Part shown: piece after piece, positions 1 through 11,573 of the stretch | Layout of the letters: each line of letters opens with the position of its first letter | How positions within the stretch are numbered: position 1 is the first letter of the stretch | Assembly (NCBI GenBank): GCA_037179515.1 | Contig: JAXCGZ010005752.1 | Coordinates: 1-64,000, forward strand | Direction: 5' to 3' | Source of the DNA: Halocaridina rubra | Lineage: Eukaryota > Arthropoda > Malacostraca > Decapoda > Atyidae | DNA length: 64,000 nucleotides | Notes under the pieces: model-generated | What the model saw: only the letters and a program-made list of their open reading frames with translations | Told to the model about the DNA's origin: nothing | The model's database searches: none | Made by a program: the position numbers and the translations under genes

Positions 1-1
1 A

Positions 2-577
2 GGAGTAAACATACTGGCAGATTTGTCTCCAGAAATACATACAAATGGCATAGTAAGGGCAGCATATGTATTCTTATCAAATGTAAGGGTAGCCTTCAGG
101 CACATGGACAAGGAAATGTTCAGAAATATATATGTAACCTATGTGAGGCCAAAACTCGAATATGCAGCCCCCTTTTGGAATCCGCACTTGAAAAAGCATA
201 TAGCTAAGCTTGAAAAAGTTCAAAGACATGCCACGAAACTGGTGCCAGAAATACGCAATCTCAGTTATGATGAGAGGCTGAGGGAATTAGACTTACCATC
301 ACTCAAAGCTAGAAGAGTAAGGGGGAATATGGTGACAGTCTTTAAATTCCTTTATGGTTATGATAGAGTGGATAGGGATCGATATTTTGATATGGGTGGC
401 TCTAGAACTAGAGGTCATAGTTTGAAGCTTCGTAAGAAAACTTCTTTGCAGGATGTAAGGAAATACTTTTTCAGTGTAAGAGCAGTTGATAATTGGAATT
501 GGCTAAGTGAGGAGGTAGTTAATGCTATCTCAATCCATAGTTTTAAGGACAGGAATGATAAGTATCACAAAGTATAA
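2..577 (+). CDS. CR1-like LINE ORF2, C-terminal fragment (reverse transcriptase thumb and C-terminus)
   Basis: Open reading frame from the left edge to a stop at 575-577. It begins inside the ORF just after the position of the RT catalytic motif; the equivalent minus copy carries FADD about 60 residues upstream. It contains the conserved stretch YVRPKLEYAAPFWNPH and the C-terminal signature NWNWLSEEVVNA, which are typical of CR1/jockey-group LINE polymerases. No stop or frameshift is visible in this part, so the copy looks young. In an intact element the product would reverse-transcribe the element RNA at the genomic target. The N-terminal part is outside the window, so coding capacity cannot be judged. 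Confidence 0.88.
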   Translation, partial: GVNILADLSPEIHTNGIVRAAYVFLSNVRVAFRHMDKEMFRNIYVTYVRPKLEYAAPFWNPHLKKHIAKLEKVQRHATKLVPEIRNLSYDERLRELDLPSLKARRVRGNMVTVFKFLYGYDRVDRDRYFDMGGSRTRGHSLKLRKKTSLQDVRKYFFSVRAVDNWNWLSEEVVNAISIHSFKDRNDKYHKV

Positions 578-639
578 AATGGAACCGATCAGGAGACGGG
601 AAGATACGGGAGTTGGGCTCTTTCCCATAAATACAATTA

Positions 640-642
<3 letters not shown>

Positions 643-685
<43 letters not shown>
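643..685 (+). repeat. Poly(A) tail of the LINE
   Basis: Uninterrupted run of A directly after the LINE 3' UTR. It marks the 3' end of the insertion. The minus-strand sister copy has no such tail; there the same 3' UTR end is followed by ATCACAATCACAG. Confidence 0.9.
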
Positions 686-687
<2 letters not shown>

Positions 688-689
688 AG

Positions 690-1158
690 TTTACATTTGA
701 ATTCTTTCCAACATTATCATCACATTTACCACCATATTTAGTAAATAACTCTTCCATTCTTCATGATTTCTGTTAAATCTCATTTACATTTATTAGTCCT
801 GGCATATCTACTGGTATTATTTTCAGCCAAGATAGACCCATTAGAACTGGTCTGTTTCCTGTTACTACCGACAAAGATAGATTTACATACACTTTATTTT
901 TATACTCTACCTTTACAGTTGCAGACCCTTTTAAACCTATATTCTGGTTCTTATAATCCTTTAAAATATTGGTGCTAGATTGTATAGTAAAACGGAATTT
1001 CAGCAGTAGTGTTTTCAGGAATGATTAATACTTGAGCACCAAATACTAGTACAATAATCCGCAGAATTTTGTACTCTTTTATTACCATCAGGCTTACTCT
1101 GCCTCTTGCACTGAGTGTTCTGAGACTGCTGTCTCTGTCTATTATCAGACCTACCTAT
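690..1158 (-). pseudogene. Gypsy-C gag C-terminus and aspartic protease region
   Basis: Read on the minus strand, the first part is a basic, Gln-rich tail continuing the Gag of 6230-6887. A segment at about 970-765 in another frame resembles the C-terminal half of Ty3/gypsy proteases: a hydrophobic strand (VNLSLSVVTGNRPVLMG) followed by SWLKII, the place of the usual LLGxDWL. The DTG active-site loop should lie around 1000-1080, where frames are broken, and I could not find it. The following residues (MEELFTKYG) resemble the linker before RT. Frames change at least once, so this copy is not functional. The assignment rests on the protease C-terminal pattern and on linkage to gag. Confidence 0.65.
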
Positions 1159-1163
1159 GTTAG
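1159..1163. repeat. Target-site duplication of Gypsy-A1, left copy
   Basis: GTTAG directly next to the outer end of the LTR at 1164. The identical GTTAG lies at 6225-6229 next to the other LTR. A 5-bp duplication is normal for Ty3/gypsy integrase. Confidence 0.88.
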
Positions 1164-1651
1164 TATAATATGGTTGCTAATTGTAATAGTTTAGGTTAGG
1201 TATCTCGGTTCCTTTGCATTATGGGTTCAAATAGGTTGACTGAATGGGCAACAACCGGAGCATGAACACAAAGGTATTTGGTTAGGATATGCACGGTAAA
1301 TAGATAGAACCAGTTAAATAACCTGGAACTAACCAGTCATTATATACCTGACTTGCTGTATATATTATCACACTATCACTATAATATATATTACCTAGCA
1401 GCATTAGAATTAGGGTTAGGGTTATGTTGGCAAGGGTAGAATTTCAGAAAATAACAGGAAATATGTAGGAAATGCCTGAAGCTATTTGTAGGTGTCGTCG
1501 GACATCTCTCAGAGTTGGCGGGAGAAGAAGATAACTCTTCTACTCACTAGAATTAGATTAGAATAGGAATAATGCTTCTCAACAAAACATGTAAGGTAGA
1601 AATTAACTTAGAATTAGTATGCACTATATGCAATATTACCACTCCTTTACA
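1164..1651 (-). repeat. Gypsy-A1 3' LTR
   Basis: 488-bp LTR. On the minus strand it starts TGTAAAGGAGTGG and ends near CATATTATA. The family ends, seen best in Gypsy-A2, are TGTGAT...ATCACA, so this copy has diverged at its end. It aligns over its whole length with 5745-6224 with many substitutions and small indels, which implies an old insertion. Confidence 0.9.
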
Positions 1652-1662
1652 CCCTCCCTACA
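1652..1662 (-). promoter_or_regulatory. Polypurine tract of Gypsy-A1
   Basis: TAGGGAGGG on the minus strand immediately before the 3' LTR. The plus-strand sister Gypsy-A2 has AAGGGGGGAGGG at the same place (40665-40676). It primes second-strand DNA synthesis in LTR elements. Confidence 0.75.
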
Positions 1663-2586
1663 CATCAAACCAATCCGGAGGCTTGACAACTCTTGCAGAG
1701 CGGCATACTGGAGTAGCCAGTTTGGGCAGAGCATCAACTTCCGCTCCCGCATTAAGTTTGTCTGCTTTCTCATGAACCATAGGCGAAATAACAGACTCAT
1801 CACATATAACAGGTGAGAGTCTTAATACTCGTAAACGGAATACTTGGTGTAGAGTGCTTTAGAATCTGGTCTTGATGACGTCTCACCACATGTCCTCCTG
1901 GAAGTTTACATTTGTAAGACATGGGACCAGTTTGTTTAACACTCATGCAGGAACCCAATGATCCTTAGAAATTGTCGAATAATTCCTCACCATAACAGAA
2001 GACTTAGGTGTCAACTCTAGATTTCTAGCAATATTAATGTTATAATTATAATTTATCTGGTCTTGCTTAGACAATACAGTCTGTTGTACATGTTTACTAA
2101 GGTGGACTAGATCCAACATAGTATGTAGCTTCCAGCCAAACATCAACTCAACTGGAGACACTCCAGTAACAGAATGAGGTGTCAATCTGTACTGGAAAAG
2201 ATACGTATCTAACGTAGTTCTCCAATCTTCACCAGAGCAGTGTTTGAGGAAATATTTATGAATTTTTACAGTATTTTCAGCCTGGTCATTTGTGCTTGGC
2301 TGGTAGGGTGCTGACATGATATGATGAACACCACTCTTCTCAAGAAATAGGTTGATTCCCTAGATGTAAAATTAGGACCATTGTCAGTAACGAGTGTTAT
2401 AGGCAGATCGAAATGTGAGAAAACATTTCTAATGAGATTAATATTAACAAAAGAACAAGTATTTTTAGTAGGTAGCACTCCAATCCACTTAGAATGCACA
2501 TCAGTTAGCACTAGAAAATAGGTACAAATGACTGGACTAGCATAGTCAACATGTACTTTCACCCATGGCCTCTCGGCCAATCCCAA
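1663..2586 (-). pseudogene. Gypsy-A1 integrase
   Basis: Integrase core, which inserts element cDNA. On the minus strand the order is VDYASP (first Asp), TDNGPNF (second Asp), then, after a frameshift near 2300, QAEN (catalytic Glu), so the D,D-35-E triad can be recognised. The C-terminal part includes YQPSTNDQAEN, VSPVELMFG and a tail with RSARVVKPPD just before the polypurine tract, a usual ending of gypsy pol. The N-terminal zinc-binding part (about 2590-2760) is degraded. Gypsy-A2 (39634-40665) carries the same domain. Confidence 0.85.
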
Positions 2587-3012
2587 GGGTGTAAAGGTGC
2601 TTTCTTAGGCAATGCTTTAGTAGCTAAGCAAATGGAGCACCCATCTGACAAATCGTCATTTTAGTAGAGCCCAATTGCTCTTGATGCAACTCATTTAACA
2701 TACTCTCTCTCCCTTAGGAGGAATAATTACCCTAGGTCCCCATAGAATGCAACATAGTTGAACACTTAATTTATTCTTTTGATGGAAAAACGGTCTCTAT
2801 TCATCCTCAACATTCTCAGGCCAACCACAGTCTAAATAGAGTAGCACTTTACCAAGTAATGGGTCCTTAGAAGTCCACTTACTAATGTCATTAGCAGTTA
2901 CAGGGGTGACATCCAATGTATTAACTAACCGGATAAACTCTGCACAAACAGGAACACTATCAGGTGCATTTGCTAGTGGTAATCAGCTCAAAGCATCAGT
3001 CGTACCTGAAGA

Positions 3013-3321
3013 TTAACCTGAACGGTGATACAACTCGAATAAATAGGTTTGTAGCATCAGTGACCATTGCTGGGTCCTACCAGAGGCCATTTCAGGAATA
3101 GGCTTCTTAGGGTTGAACAAGCCTAAAAGTGGTTTGTGATCCGATATTAGAGAAAATGCATAACCCCACAAATAGTGATGACATTTTTTCATCACGAAAA
3201 CAAGTCCGAGGGCCTTCTTCTCTGTCTGAGAATAATTGGTCTCGGCTTTATTGAGAGTTCGGAATGCAAAAACGACTGACAATACAGCACAATCCCTCTT
3301 CTGATAAAGAACAGCACCCAA
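3013..3321 (-). pseudogene. Gypsy-A1 RNase H domain
   Basis: RNase H of the Ty3/gypsy pol, which removes RNA from RNA:DNA hybrids during reverse transcription. Visible motifs are the start GAVLYQK (Gypsy-A2 has GLGAVLCQK), the Glu helix ETNYSQTEKKALGLVF, and the Asp strand SLISDHKPLLGL. It is separated from the RT core by degraded sequence with stops (about 3322-3470). The frame then ends at a stop near 3013, inside the tether to integrase. Confidence 0.85.
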
Positions 3322-3471
3322 ACTATACTTAGAACTGTCAACTGACTTTATGAGAGGTAAATTAGGGTGAAAGCGAATTAGACAGGCATTTGATAACAGT
3401 CTTTTAGATGCTTGGAAACTTTACTATGCTCCTCATTCCACTCATTCTAACATCCTTTTTCAAAAGACTTT

Positions 3472-4680
3472 TCAAAGAATAGCAGCAGCAATTACCAAGA
3501 ACTTCCTATAGAAATTTAACATTTCTATATAACTGCATAATTGTGTTAAATCTTTAGGCTCAGGGGCATTACATATAGCATCTAACTTCTCCTTAATAGG
3601 CTTCAATCCGGTGGAATCAACTGTATTACCCAAATACTGTACTTGGTCAATACCAAAGGAACACTTACTAGGATGCAGTTTCAGTACAACTTCCTCTAGT
3701 CTTCCTAAAATTTTGCATAAACGCTCCTCATGTTCACAAGAGTTAGCTCTCAATACTAGTATGTCATCAAGTAAAATAGAAATGCCAGGAATACCTCTCA
3801 CTAAATTTTCCATAGTTTGTTGGAAAATTCCCGGAGCACTAGCTATGCTGAAACACAAACAGTTATACTGAAACAATCTTCAGTGAGTTTTCATAGCAGT
3901 GAGTGAACATGACTCAGGGCTAAGAAGAATCTGATTGTAGGCACTCTTCATATCCAATCTTGAAAAAATCTTCCCACTTCCCAAAGTAGCAAACATGTCA
4001 TCAATTCTAGGCACAGGATATTTAGTAACTTTATAAGCTTGGTTTACTGTCAAACAATGGTCTCCGCAAATACGTACAGTTCTGTCACCTTTCAGCACAA
4101 GTACAATAGGAACAGCCCAATTAAAGCTAGCGACCGACACAATGATATTTTGTTCCAGCAATTTATCCAATGCTGTGTCTACTTTAGCATGCATAGCATA
4201 TGGTATATTTCTGGCTTTGTAATACTTAGGTAATACTGCCTCATCCACTTCAAAAGAAACTTCCAATCCCTTATAGCCTCCTAATTTTTCTCGGAACAAA
4301 TCAGGGCATATCTCCTCGACAGACTTCTTTGCATTAGCATGCACAGCACTGTCCACTATACTTAGGCTAATATTTAGAGCAGGCAATACATCACAACCTA
4401 ATAGGTTTGAAGCAGAATCCTTCACTATTAAGACAACTTGATTCTCTAAAACATGACCTTGGAACTTGATATTTACCCAAATATCCCCACACCCAGAAAT
4501 TTTGGAACCTCCGTACTTCTTCAAGTTAGTCTTAGAAGGCATTATTTTAGGCTTAGCCTTTGGAAAACACTTTAAATATTCTTGTTCACTGATAAGACTA
4601 CGAACAGCACCTGCGTCTACCTGGAACCGGACATCAGCAAAATCATCCAAGGCAATTGTCACATAGTAGGGATCTCGCAT
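3472..4680 (-). pseudogene. Gypsy-A1 protease and reverse transcriptase
   Basis: The first part holds the aspartic protease: FQVDAGAVRSLI replaces the usual DTG (Gypsy-A2 keeps VDTG), so the active site is altered. After a linker comes RT: LPKYYKARNIPY, the fingers motif VRICGDHCLTVNQ, the first catalytic Asp in SRLDMKSAYNQ, and ILLDDILV, a variant of the YxDD box with both Asp present. A TGA near 3877 interrupts RT between THx and LFQYN; Gypsy-A2 has a sense codon there. Beyond RT the thumb region NFYRKFL leads to the connection domain before the frame is lost. Confidence 0.9.
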
Positions 4681-4699
4681 ATTAGACGAGCTGGCAGTA

Positions 4700-5640
4700 A
4701 TAATAAAGTCACTACATCATTCTGTAGTTGGATCACTAGTAGATCTAAATTCAATAGAACTTACAGCCTTAGGTTCCACAGCAGATTTAGTAAAATTATT
4801 CTTTCCCTTAGTGAAACAGACCTTAGGAATGTGCCTAGTATGCTTACACAGAAAACATTCAGCGTGTTTATAGGGACAATAATTTTTCCAATGATTTTTA
4901 CCACATCCACTATAAGGATTGTCAGGTTTTGTACCGTTCTCCTTCCCTCTATTTGGCTTCTGTTTCTTCTTATAAAAAGAAATCTTAGCCTTAACTTTCA
5001 CAGCATATAATTCTTTTTCATTAGTGTGAGGTTTCTGACCAAGCTCCCTGACATCCTTTTCTACATCTTCCCTAGTAATAAGAATCTCTACTACTCAGGC
5101 AAAAGTGAGATTCTTCTCTGTCAAGAGAGCACGTTGAGTACTTTCTTCCCAAAAACCCATAAGAAGCTCATCTCTTAACTTCTCCTGTAGTTTGTCACAA
5201 ATTCACATGTCGATGCGAGTGACTTTAGAGCTACAACAGAAGAAGTTACACTTTCATGGTCTCCTTGACACCTTCAGTAGAATTTGAATCTTTCATAGAT
5301 CACTATAACCTGGGGTTTGTAGTGATTGTTGAGAGTGGAGATTGATTCCTCCAAAGTACATTCCTTAGGAGCTTTGGGACTCACTAAATCCGTAGTTAGA
5401 CCAAAAAGTTTAGAACCCATAATAGGCAAATAAGCAGGAACTTGCTTATCTTTCTCAATATCTTTAGCTTCGAAATACAATTGAATCTTATCTATACAGG
5501 TTGAAAATTTCTCAGCTTCATCATACGGACCTACATTCCCAATGAGTGATATGATGAAATTATAGGTAATAGCCAAATAAGCCAATGGGAAATTACCTAG
5601 GTCTAGGCTAAATTCAAACACATAGTCCAAAACTAATAAG
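4700..5640 (-). pseudogene. Gypsy-A1 gag (capsid remnant and zinc knuckles)
   Basis: The 5' segment (5274-5630) resembles gypsy capsid: FEAKDIEKDKQVPAYLP then CTLEESISTLNNHYKP and YERFKF, the same pattern as the Gypsy-C Gag (GTLEECLSTLDTYF, YKRFRF). Frameshifts follow. The second segment (4717-5001) is Lys-rich and has two CCHC knuckles. The first has lost its first Cys (YSGCGKNHWKNYC). The second is intact as CFLCKHTRHIPKVC. Gag would package element RNA into cytoplasmic particles. The start codon is uncertain because the 5' end is degraded. Confidence 0.8.
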
Positions 5641-5723
5641 TATAGGCATAGGCTAGCTCTAGGCTATACTTAGGATAGACAAAATTCAGGTTAGATAACA
5701 GTCAAATATATTAGGATAGACCA

Positions 5724-5744
5724 GTTGTAATCCTTGTCGCCAGT
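5724..5744 (-). promoter_or_regulatory. Primer-binding site of Gypsy-A1
   Basis: Next to the inner end of the 5' LTR the minus strand reads ACTGGCGACAAGGATTACA. The TGG-initial stretch would pair with a tRNA 3' end finishing in CGCCA. The tRNA species cannot be fixed without a tRNA set from the organism. Confidence 0.6.
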
Positions 5745-6224
5745 TGTGATTTAGTTGCCAATTGCAATAGGTTAGGTTAGGTATTTCGGTTCCCCTGCAT
5801 TATGGGCTAGATAGGTTGCCTGTATGGGCAACAACCAGAGCATGAACACAGTGGTGTTAGGTAGGATATGCACGGTAATTAGTTAGAATCAGTTAAATAA
5901 GCTAGAACTAACCAGTCATTATATACTTGACTTACATATTATCTCACTATTACTATGATATATATTACCTAGCAGCATAAGAAATAGAGTTAGGGTTTTG
6001 TTAGTAAGGGTAGGATATCGGAAAATGATAGGAAATATTTTGAATATACCTCAAGCTATTTGCAGGTGTTGTCGGACATCTTTCCGAGTTGGCAGGAGAA
6101 GACAATAACTCTTCTACTCACTAGACACAGATTTGAATATAATAATTCTTCTCAACAAAACGTGTAGGGTAGAACTTAACTTAAAATTAGTATACACTAT
6201 GTATAATATCACCACTCCATTACA
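5745..6224 (-). repeat. Gypsy-A1 5' LTR
   Basis: 480-bp LTR with ends TGTAAT...ATCACA on the minus strand. It is bounded outside by GTTAG and inside by the primer-binding site. It interrupts the Gypsy-C Gag frame: the frame at 6887-6230 runs into LTR sequence and then stops. Confidence 0.92.
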
Positions 6225-6229
6225 GTTAG
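6225..6229. repeat. Target-site duplication of Gypsy-A1, right copy
   Basis: GTTAG, identical to 1159-1163. The duplicated bases belong to the Gypsy-C gag. Confidence 0.88.
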
Positions 6230-6887
6230 ATTTTGGTCTAAAATTATTCTGACTTTGTTTATTGCTCCACTTGGACTTAAGATTATTCTTATTATTTATG
6301 CTAACAACACCTATTTGTTTGGTAACAAACTCATTTTTTTCATTAGTCTTATTTTCGATTGTACTAGCCTGACTATCAGCTGCTTCTGTTGCTCTGGTTA
6401 TTTTTAGCAAACTATATAGAGTGAGATTCTTGCCCTCTTGGAGTTTCTTCCTAAGTTTTGGAGATGAGCACATCTTTACTACCTGATCAACAGTTGTGTA
6501 ATTTGTACAATAACTATCGTAATCACAAGTACTGGCTAGCTTTTTCAAACTAGAAACATAAGCATCTGTGCTCTCCTTATCTTCTTGCCCTACCTGTCGA
6601 AAACGAAACCGTTTATACCTGACATTAACTTGTGGAGTGAAATAAGTATCAAGTGTGGATAAGCACTCCTCCAGAGTACCTGTGGGACCAGGTAAGGTCT
6701 CAAAAATTTCTTGAACTTCAATACCTTCTATATGTAGCAACAGTGGACATTTTTGCTTGGTGTTGGTAACGGCTGTGGCGTCCAGGTAGTATTGAAAGCT
6801 CTTTTCCCACTTCTTCGATCGTGGTCCAATGTTTGTGGGATTGGTATTTACCGTGAATGATGCGGTTGGTAGAATGTCTAGCGGCAT
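6225..6887 (-). pseudogene. Gypsy-C gag (5' part, broken by Gypsy-A1)
   Basis: Open frame of about 220 Gag codons from ATG at 6887 (MPLDILPTASFTVN) to the insertion point. Capsid-like features are KWEKSFQYYLDATAV, GTLEECLSTLDTYF, RYKRFRFRQ and STDAYVSSLKKLASTCDY, followed by an Asn/Lys-rich basic tail. The insertion adds about 35 LTR-encoded residues before a stop. The rest of the gene is at 690-1158. No nonsense mutation precedes the break, so the element was probably still able to code when Gypsy-A1 landed. Confidence 0.82.
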
Positions 6888-6984
6888 CTTGCATTGGAGT
6901 TGTCACCTATCAACTGGTCCTGTGTCAGTGATAGCAAAAACAGCGGCTATAAAGCACTCTCTGGCAATGCTGCGAAGGCCAAAT

Positions 6985-7255
6985 TTGCTCTCTGCGTCTC
7001 CACTTTGTTGTTTTTCAATGTGGCCGAATATAAATACTTGCTCTTACATGTGGGTAGAGAGACAATATACATTAGTAATGTTCCTGAGTATTCCCTGCTT
7101 CCTATATAAGTGTGGTGTAAGCCCCTCTCGTCGCCACTTTGTTATGTTTCAATGTGGCCTAATATAAATACTTGCTCTTACCTGTGGGAAGAAAGACAAA
7201 ATGCATTAGTACTGTCCCTGAGTATTCCCAGCTTCCTATATATATATATATATAT
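6985..7255 (-). repeat. About 135-bp tandem direct repeat upstream of Gypsy-C gag
   Basis: Two adjacent units (about 6991-7125 and 7126-7255) share CCACTTTGTT, TTTCAATGTGGCC, AATATAAATACTTGCTCTTA and the end CTTCCTATATA. On the minus strand each unit ends ...AACAAAGTGG(A/C)GACG. The TGGCGACG at 7134 resembles a primer-binding site, so the units may be the duplicated end of the 5' LTR plus leader. This reading is tentative. Confidence 0.6.
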
Positions 7256-7519
7256 ATAGCGTAATCCATTCTCATCGGTGATGAACTATTATTCTATTTC
7301 TATAGGAAGTAAATGAGATGAAGTAAAGAATGTCTACATTATTTATTGGCGGGCTTCTGAAGAGGTGGTGGTTAGCAACGTAGTAACATTAAGTAATATA
7401 TATGAATTCTTAAGACATGGAAAATATCTATCTATACAAATGTAAATATTCTTTCTAATTAATGACTTATGCAAAAGGGATATAAAAATACAAACTAATT
7501 ATATAAATGTACATACATA
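7256..7519. other. Unassigned sequence between Gypsy-C and Gypsy-B
   Basis: AT-rich DNA with a short (TA)n at about 7239-7258. I see no ORF or match to the other elements. Confidence 0.5.
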
Positions 7520-7660
7520 ACAGCAGCAAAAAGGGCAAAACCAACTTATTAATTATTTGCAACTTGTAGCATAAAACACTTTATTTACGAGTATTGGCGT
7601 AAAACACTTCATTTACGATGATAGCAAAAGGTGAAATGAAATTAGAATTCGTTAGGAAAA
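7520..7660 (-). repeat. Gypsy-B LTR fragment in minus orientation
   Basis: Shares AAAAAGGGCAAAACCAACTT, ATTTGCAACTT, AAAACACTTTATTTACGA and GAATTCGTTAGGAAAA with the minus-strand Gypsy-B LTR around 21280-21580. It ends exactly where the plus-strand Gypsy-B1 LTR starts, so Gypsy-B1 appears to have inserted into an older LTR fragment of its own family. Confidence 0.75.
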
Positions 7661-9662
<2,002 letters not shown>

Positions 9663-10720
9663 AATTGGCGACCCGAACAGACAGACTGATTTTGATATTT
9701 TTTTTTTATTTGGCTTTTTAACATTGCACATGAAAACCGATTATCATTGGCTCAGATTATTGGAATGAATGAATTTAAGGCTGCGGACAAAAATTTTATC
9801 GCTAGTGATGTTGCTGATCAGAAGTTTTCATTTTATTTTCAAAATTTATTATGGTAACTAATATTTTCCTGGTTTACTATGTGATAAACAAAATTTCAGG
9901 AAATCTGCATGAGATTATGTGGTAACAGAATTAAGAAATTTTGCATGACGAGAACACGGGTTATTTAACATTTCATTTATTTGTGGGATAAGATTGAGTT
10001 TTAAAGCATCAGTGTTTTATATATCTGTTAAAAGGTGATATTTGTTAAGAATTGTTTATATTTCTTTGGGATTTAGGAATTGGGAGTAAGCATATTAAGT
10101 ATTATGACTGTAATTGAGTTTTTATATTAAAGCATTGACTGCTCATAGATTGGGAATAAAATCTTTAGTGTCATTTGTTGAGCCTACGCTAAGCCCTTCA
10201 TGTGACTGAGTTGTCGCTAAAAAACAAATGTTCTCATTATTAGTAGACACATGTGCAAGTTGTGTATTTTGCATAGGATGTGCCTTTTGACAACACTCCA
10301 GAATTTTACTTACGACATTTTACTTGTTGGTACTGCCATATACGCACCCATACGCAGGCATGACCGCAATGCTGTACTTGTTTGTATTCTCTTGCACCGG
10401 GTGCTTGTCCTTAAAATATGTTGTTGCTCATTCCTTTCATTTGCACCATATTCACAGCTACTGCCATACATTCCTGTTAAGCAGGTACAACTGCCATCCT
10501 GTATGACCAATGTTTCATGCGCTGTTTTGCAACATTTTGCAGCTGTTGCACTTGATTGTATTTTGAGTTACTTTCATATTGAGGTTTTGGGATCACCATT
10601 ATGTTTAAGTTTGAACTGTGGTGTTGAATTTTTTTTTTCTCCCAGGTGTTGTGCGGTTCTTTCTTTTTTTTTTCTTACTATTGTAGAGATTTATTGTTGT
10701 GGTTGATTGTTTTGGTACTT
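9663..10720 (+). other. Gypsy-B1 primer-binding region and long leader
   Basis: Immediately after the LTR comes AATTGGCGACCCGAACAG; Gypsy-B2 has TTGGCACCCTAACAG at the same place. This is the expected position and TGG start of a primer-binding site. About 1.05 kb of AT-rich leader follows before gag. A 151-codon open frame inside it (10251-10706) is hydrophobic and Cys-rich, is not kept in the Gypsy-B2 leader (19460-20537), and is probably chance. Confidence 0.65.
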
Positions 10721-10746
10721 AATTATTGACTGTTCAAGAAACCAAC

Positions 10747-11391
10747 ATGGAAGCCAGGCAGTCACAGGAAACCATCAAAATATTCGATGAGGAGAGTTAC
10801 CTGGACAAGATGATTGCAATGGGTGAGATATACGGCTATTCCCAAGGACCGACACTCCTCAAGTGGGTTCATATCAAGATGGCTAAACACCAAGCCAAGC
10901 TGGAGTAAAAAGCACGTGAGAAGGAGCAAGTACAAGCAGAACAAGAAAGCGAGCAAGCACAATGCGATTATGACCAGGTGCAGGCACAAGTACAATGCGA
11001 TTACGACCAGGCACAGGTAAAATCACAACGCGAACATGAGCATGCACTTGCTCGGCTTCGAGCGGGAATCCCAGACAGTGGTCCTTCACCCGGAAATGGT
11101 GACCAGCCTTGTGAGAGGCCCCTCCTAATACGGAAATACAAGGATGAAGGCAAGCCACTGCTCGATACTTATATCTACTCTTTCAAAAGTCTCGTGACTT
11201 CTAGCATAGGCACAGAGGCTGAGAAGAGTCATTGGCTGCTCGTTTACATGCCACTCCGTCTGCTCACCCTGGTCAATGAACTCGGCCACAGGCAACTGAG
11301 GGACTACGAGAAAGTTAAAGCACACTCCTTGCCTAGCAGAACTTTTCGCCAGGTGAGTGTCGTGCTAGGTTTTTCTCCGCTTTCCCATTGA
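10747..11391 (+). pseudogene. Gypsy-B1 gag, 5' part
   Basis: Starts METR-like as MEARQSQETIKIFDEESYL and continues YLDKMIAMGEIYGYSQGPTLL, also found in the minus copy near 19310-19430. A TAA at about 10906 breaks the frame in this copy. The next segment is charged and Gln-rich with a repeated QAQCDYDQ unit, then DYEKVKAH. The middle part (RLLTLVNELGHRQLRDYEKV) resembles a retrotransposon capsid helix region. No CCHC knuckle is visible. Assignment to gag rests mainly on position between leader and protease. Confidence 0.68.
10945..11040 (+). repeat. Short in-gene tandem repeats in Gypsy-B1 gag
   Basis: Imperfect units of about 30-36 bp coding for QAQCDYDQ-like peptides. The minus copy has the same array at about 19110-19220 with a different number of units. 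Likely a flexible or coiled-coil linker in Gag. Confidence 0.7.
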
Positions 11392-11573
11392 AGGGGGAAA
11401 ACTGTAGTACCTTTGGCAAATACAAGGCTTGCCTCTTTAATGATTGGTTGTGAGTTGCAAAGTGTCTTCATGAGAAGTGGTATTCATTCTTGATGTTTGA
11501 TTGAATCGCCAATGACCTCCCTACAGATGTTGTTGCATATGTAAAGACTCAGCTTAAGGATGAGATCAACTTC

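Larger units (their letters stand above)
1..685 (+). mobile_element. CR1-like LINE, 3' end (continues left of window)
   Basis: This is the 3' part of a non-LTR retrotransposon: the C-terminal end of the reverse transcriptase ORF, a short 3' UTR ending in ATAAATACAATTAGGTA, and a poly(A) run of about 43 bases at 643-685. The same sequence recurs on the minus strand at 33886-35769 with few differences, which defines the family and its 3' end. The element continues beyond position 1. To the right of the tail lies pol sequence of a minus-strand Ty3/gypsy element, so the LINE inserted there. Confidence 0.9.
1164..6224 (-). mobile_element. Ty3/gypsy LTR retrotransposon 'Gypsy-A1', complete structure, degenerate coding
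   Basis: A 5,061-bp element on the minus strand with a 5' LTR (5745-6224), primer-binding site, gag, protease, RT, RNase H, integrase, polypurine stretch and 3' LTR (1164-1651). It is flanked by GTTAG on both sides. The domain order PR-RT-RH-INT is the standard Ty3/gypsy order, in contrast to Gypsy-B further right. A second copy of the family, 5'-truncated, lies at 37482-41421 on the plus strand. Premature stops and frameshifts in every domain make this copy non-autonomous. No envelope-like ORF is present between integrase and the 3' LTR. Confidence 0.92.
686..7255 (-). mobile_element. Ty3/gypsy-type LTR retrotransposon 'Gypsy-C', interrupted and partial
   Basis: Two separated pieces belong to one minus-strand element: 6225-7255 (leader and gag) and 686-1163 (end of gag, protease, start of the pol linker). 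They are split by the complete Gypsy-A1 element at 1164-6224. Removing Gypsy-A1 and one copy of the GTTAG duplication leaves the Gag frame continuous across the junction, so this is one broken gene and not two elements. The RT, RNase H and integrase would lie left of the window, beyond the CR1-like LINE inserted at 685/686. Neither LTR can be delimited with certainty. Confidence 0.8.

Noticed and set aside
10251..10706. 151-codon frame upstream of Gypsy-B gag
   Set aside because: It lies in the leader, is not kept in the sister copy and has no recognised motif.
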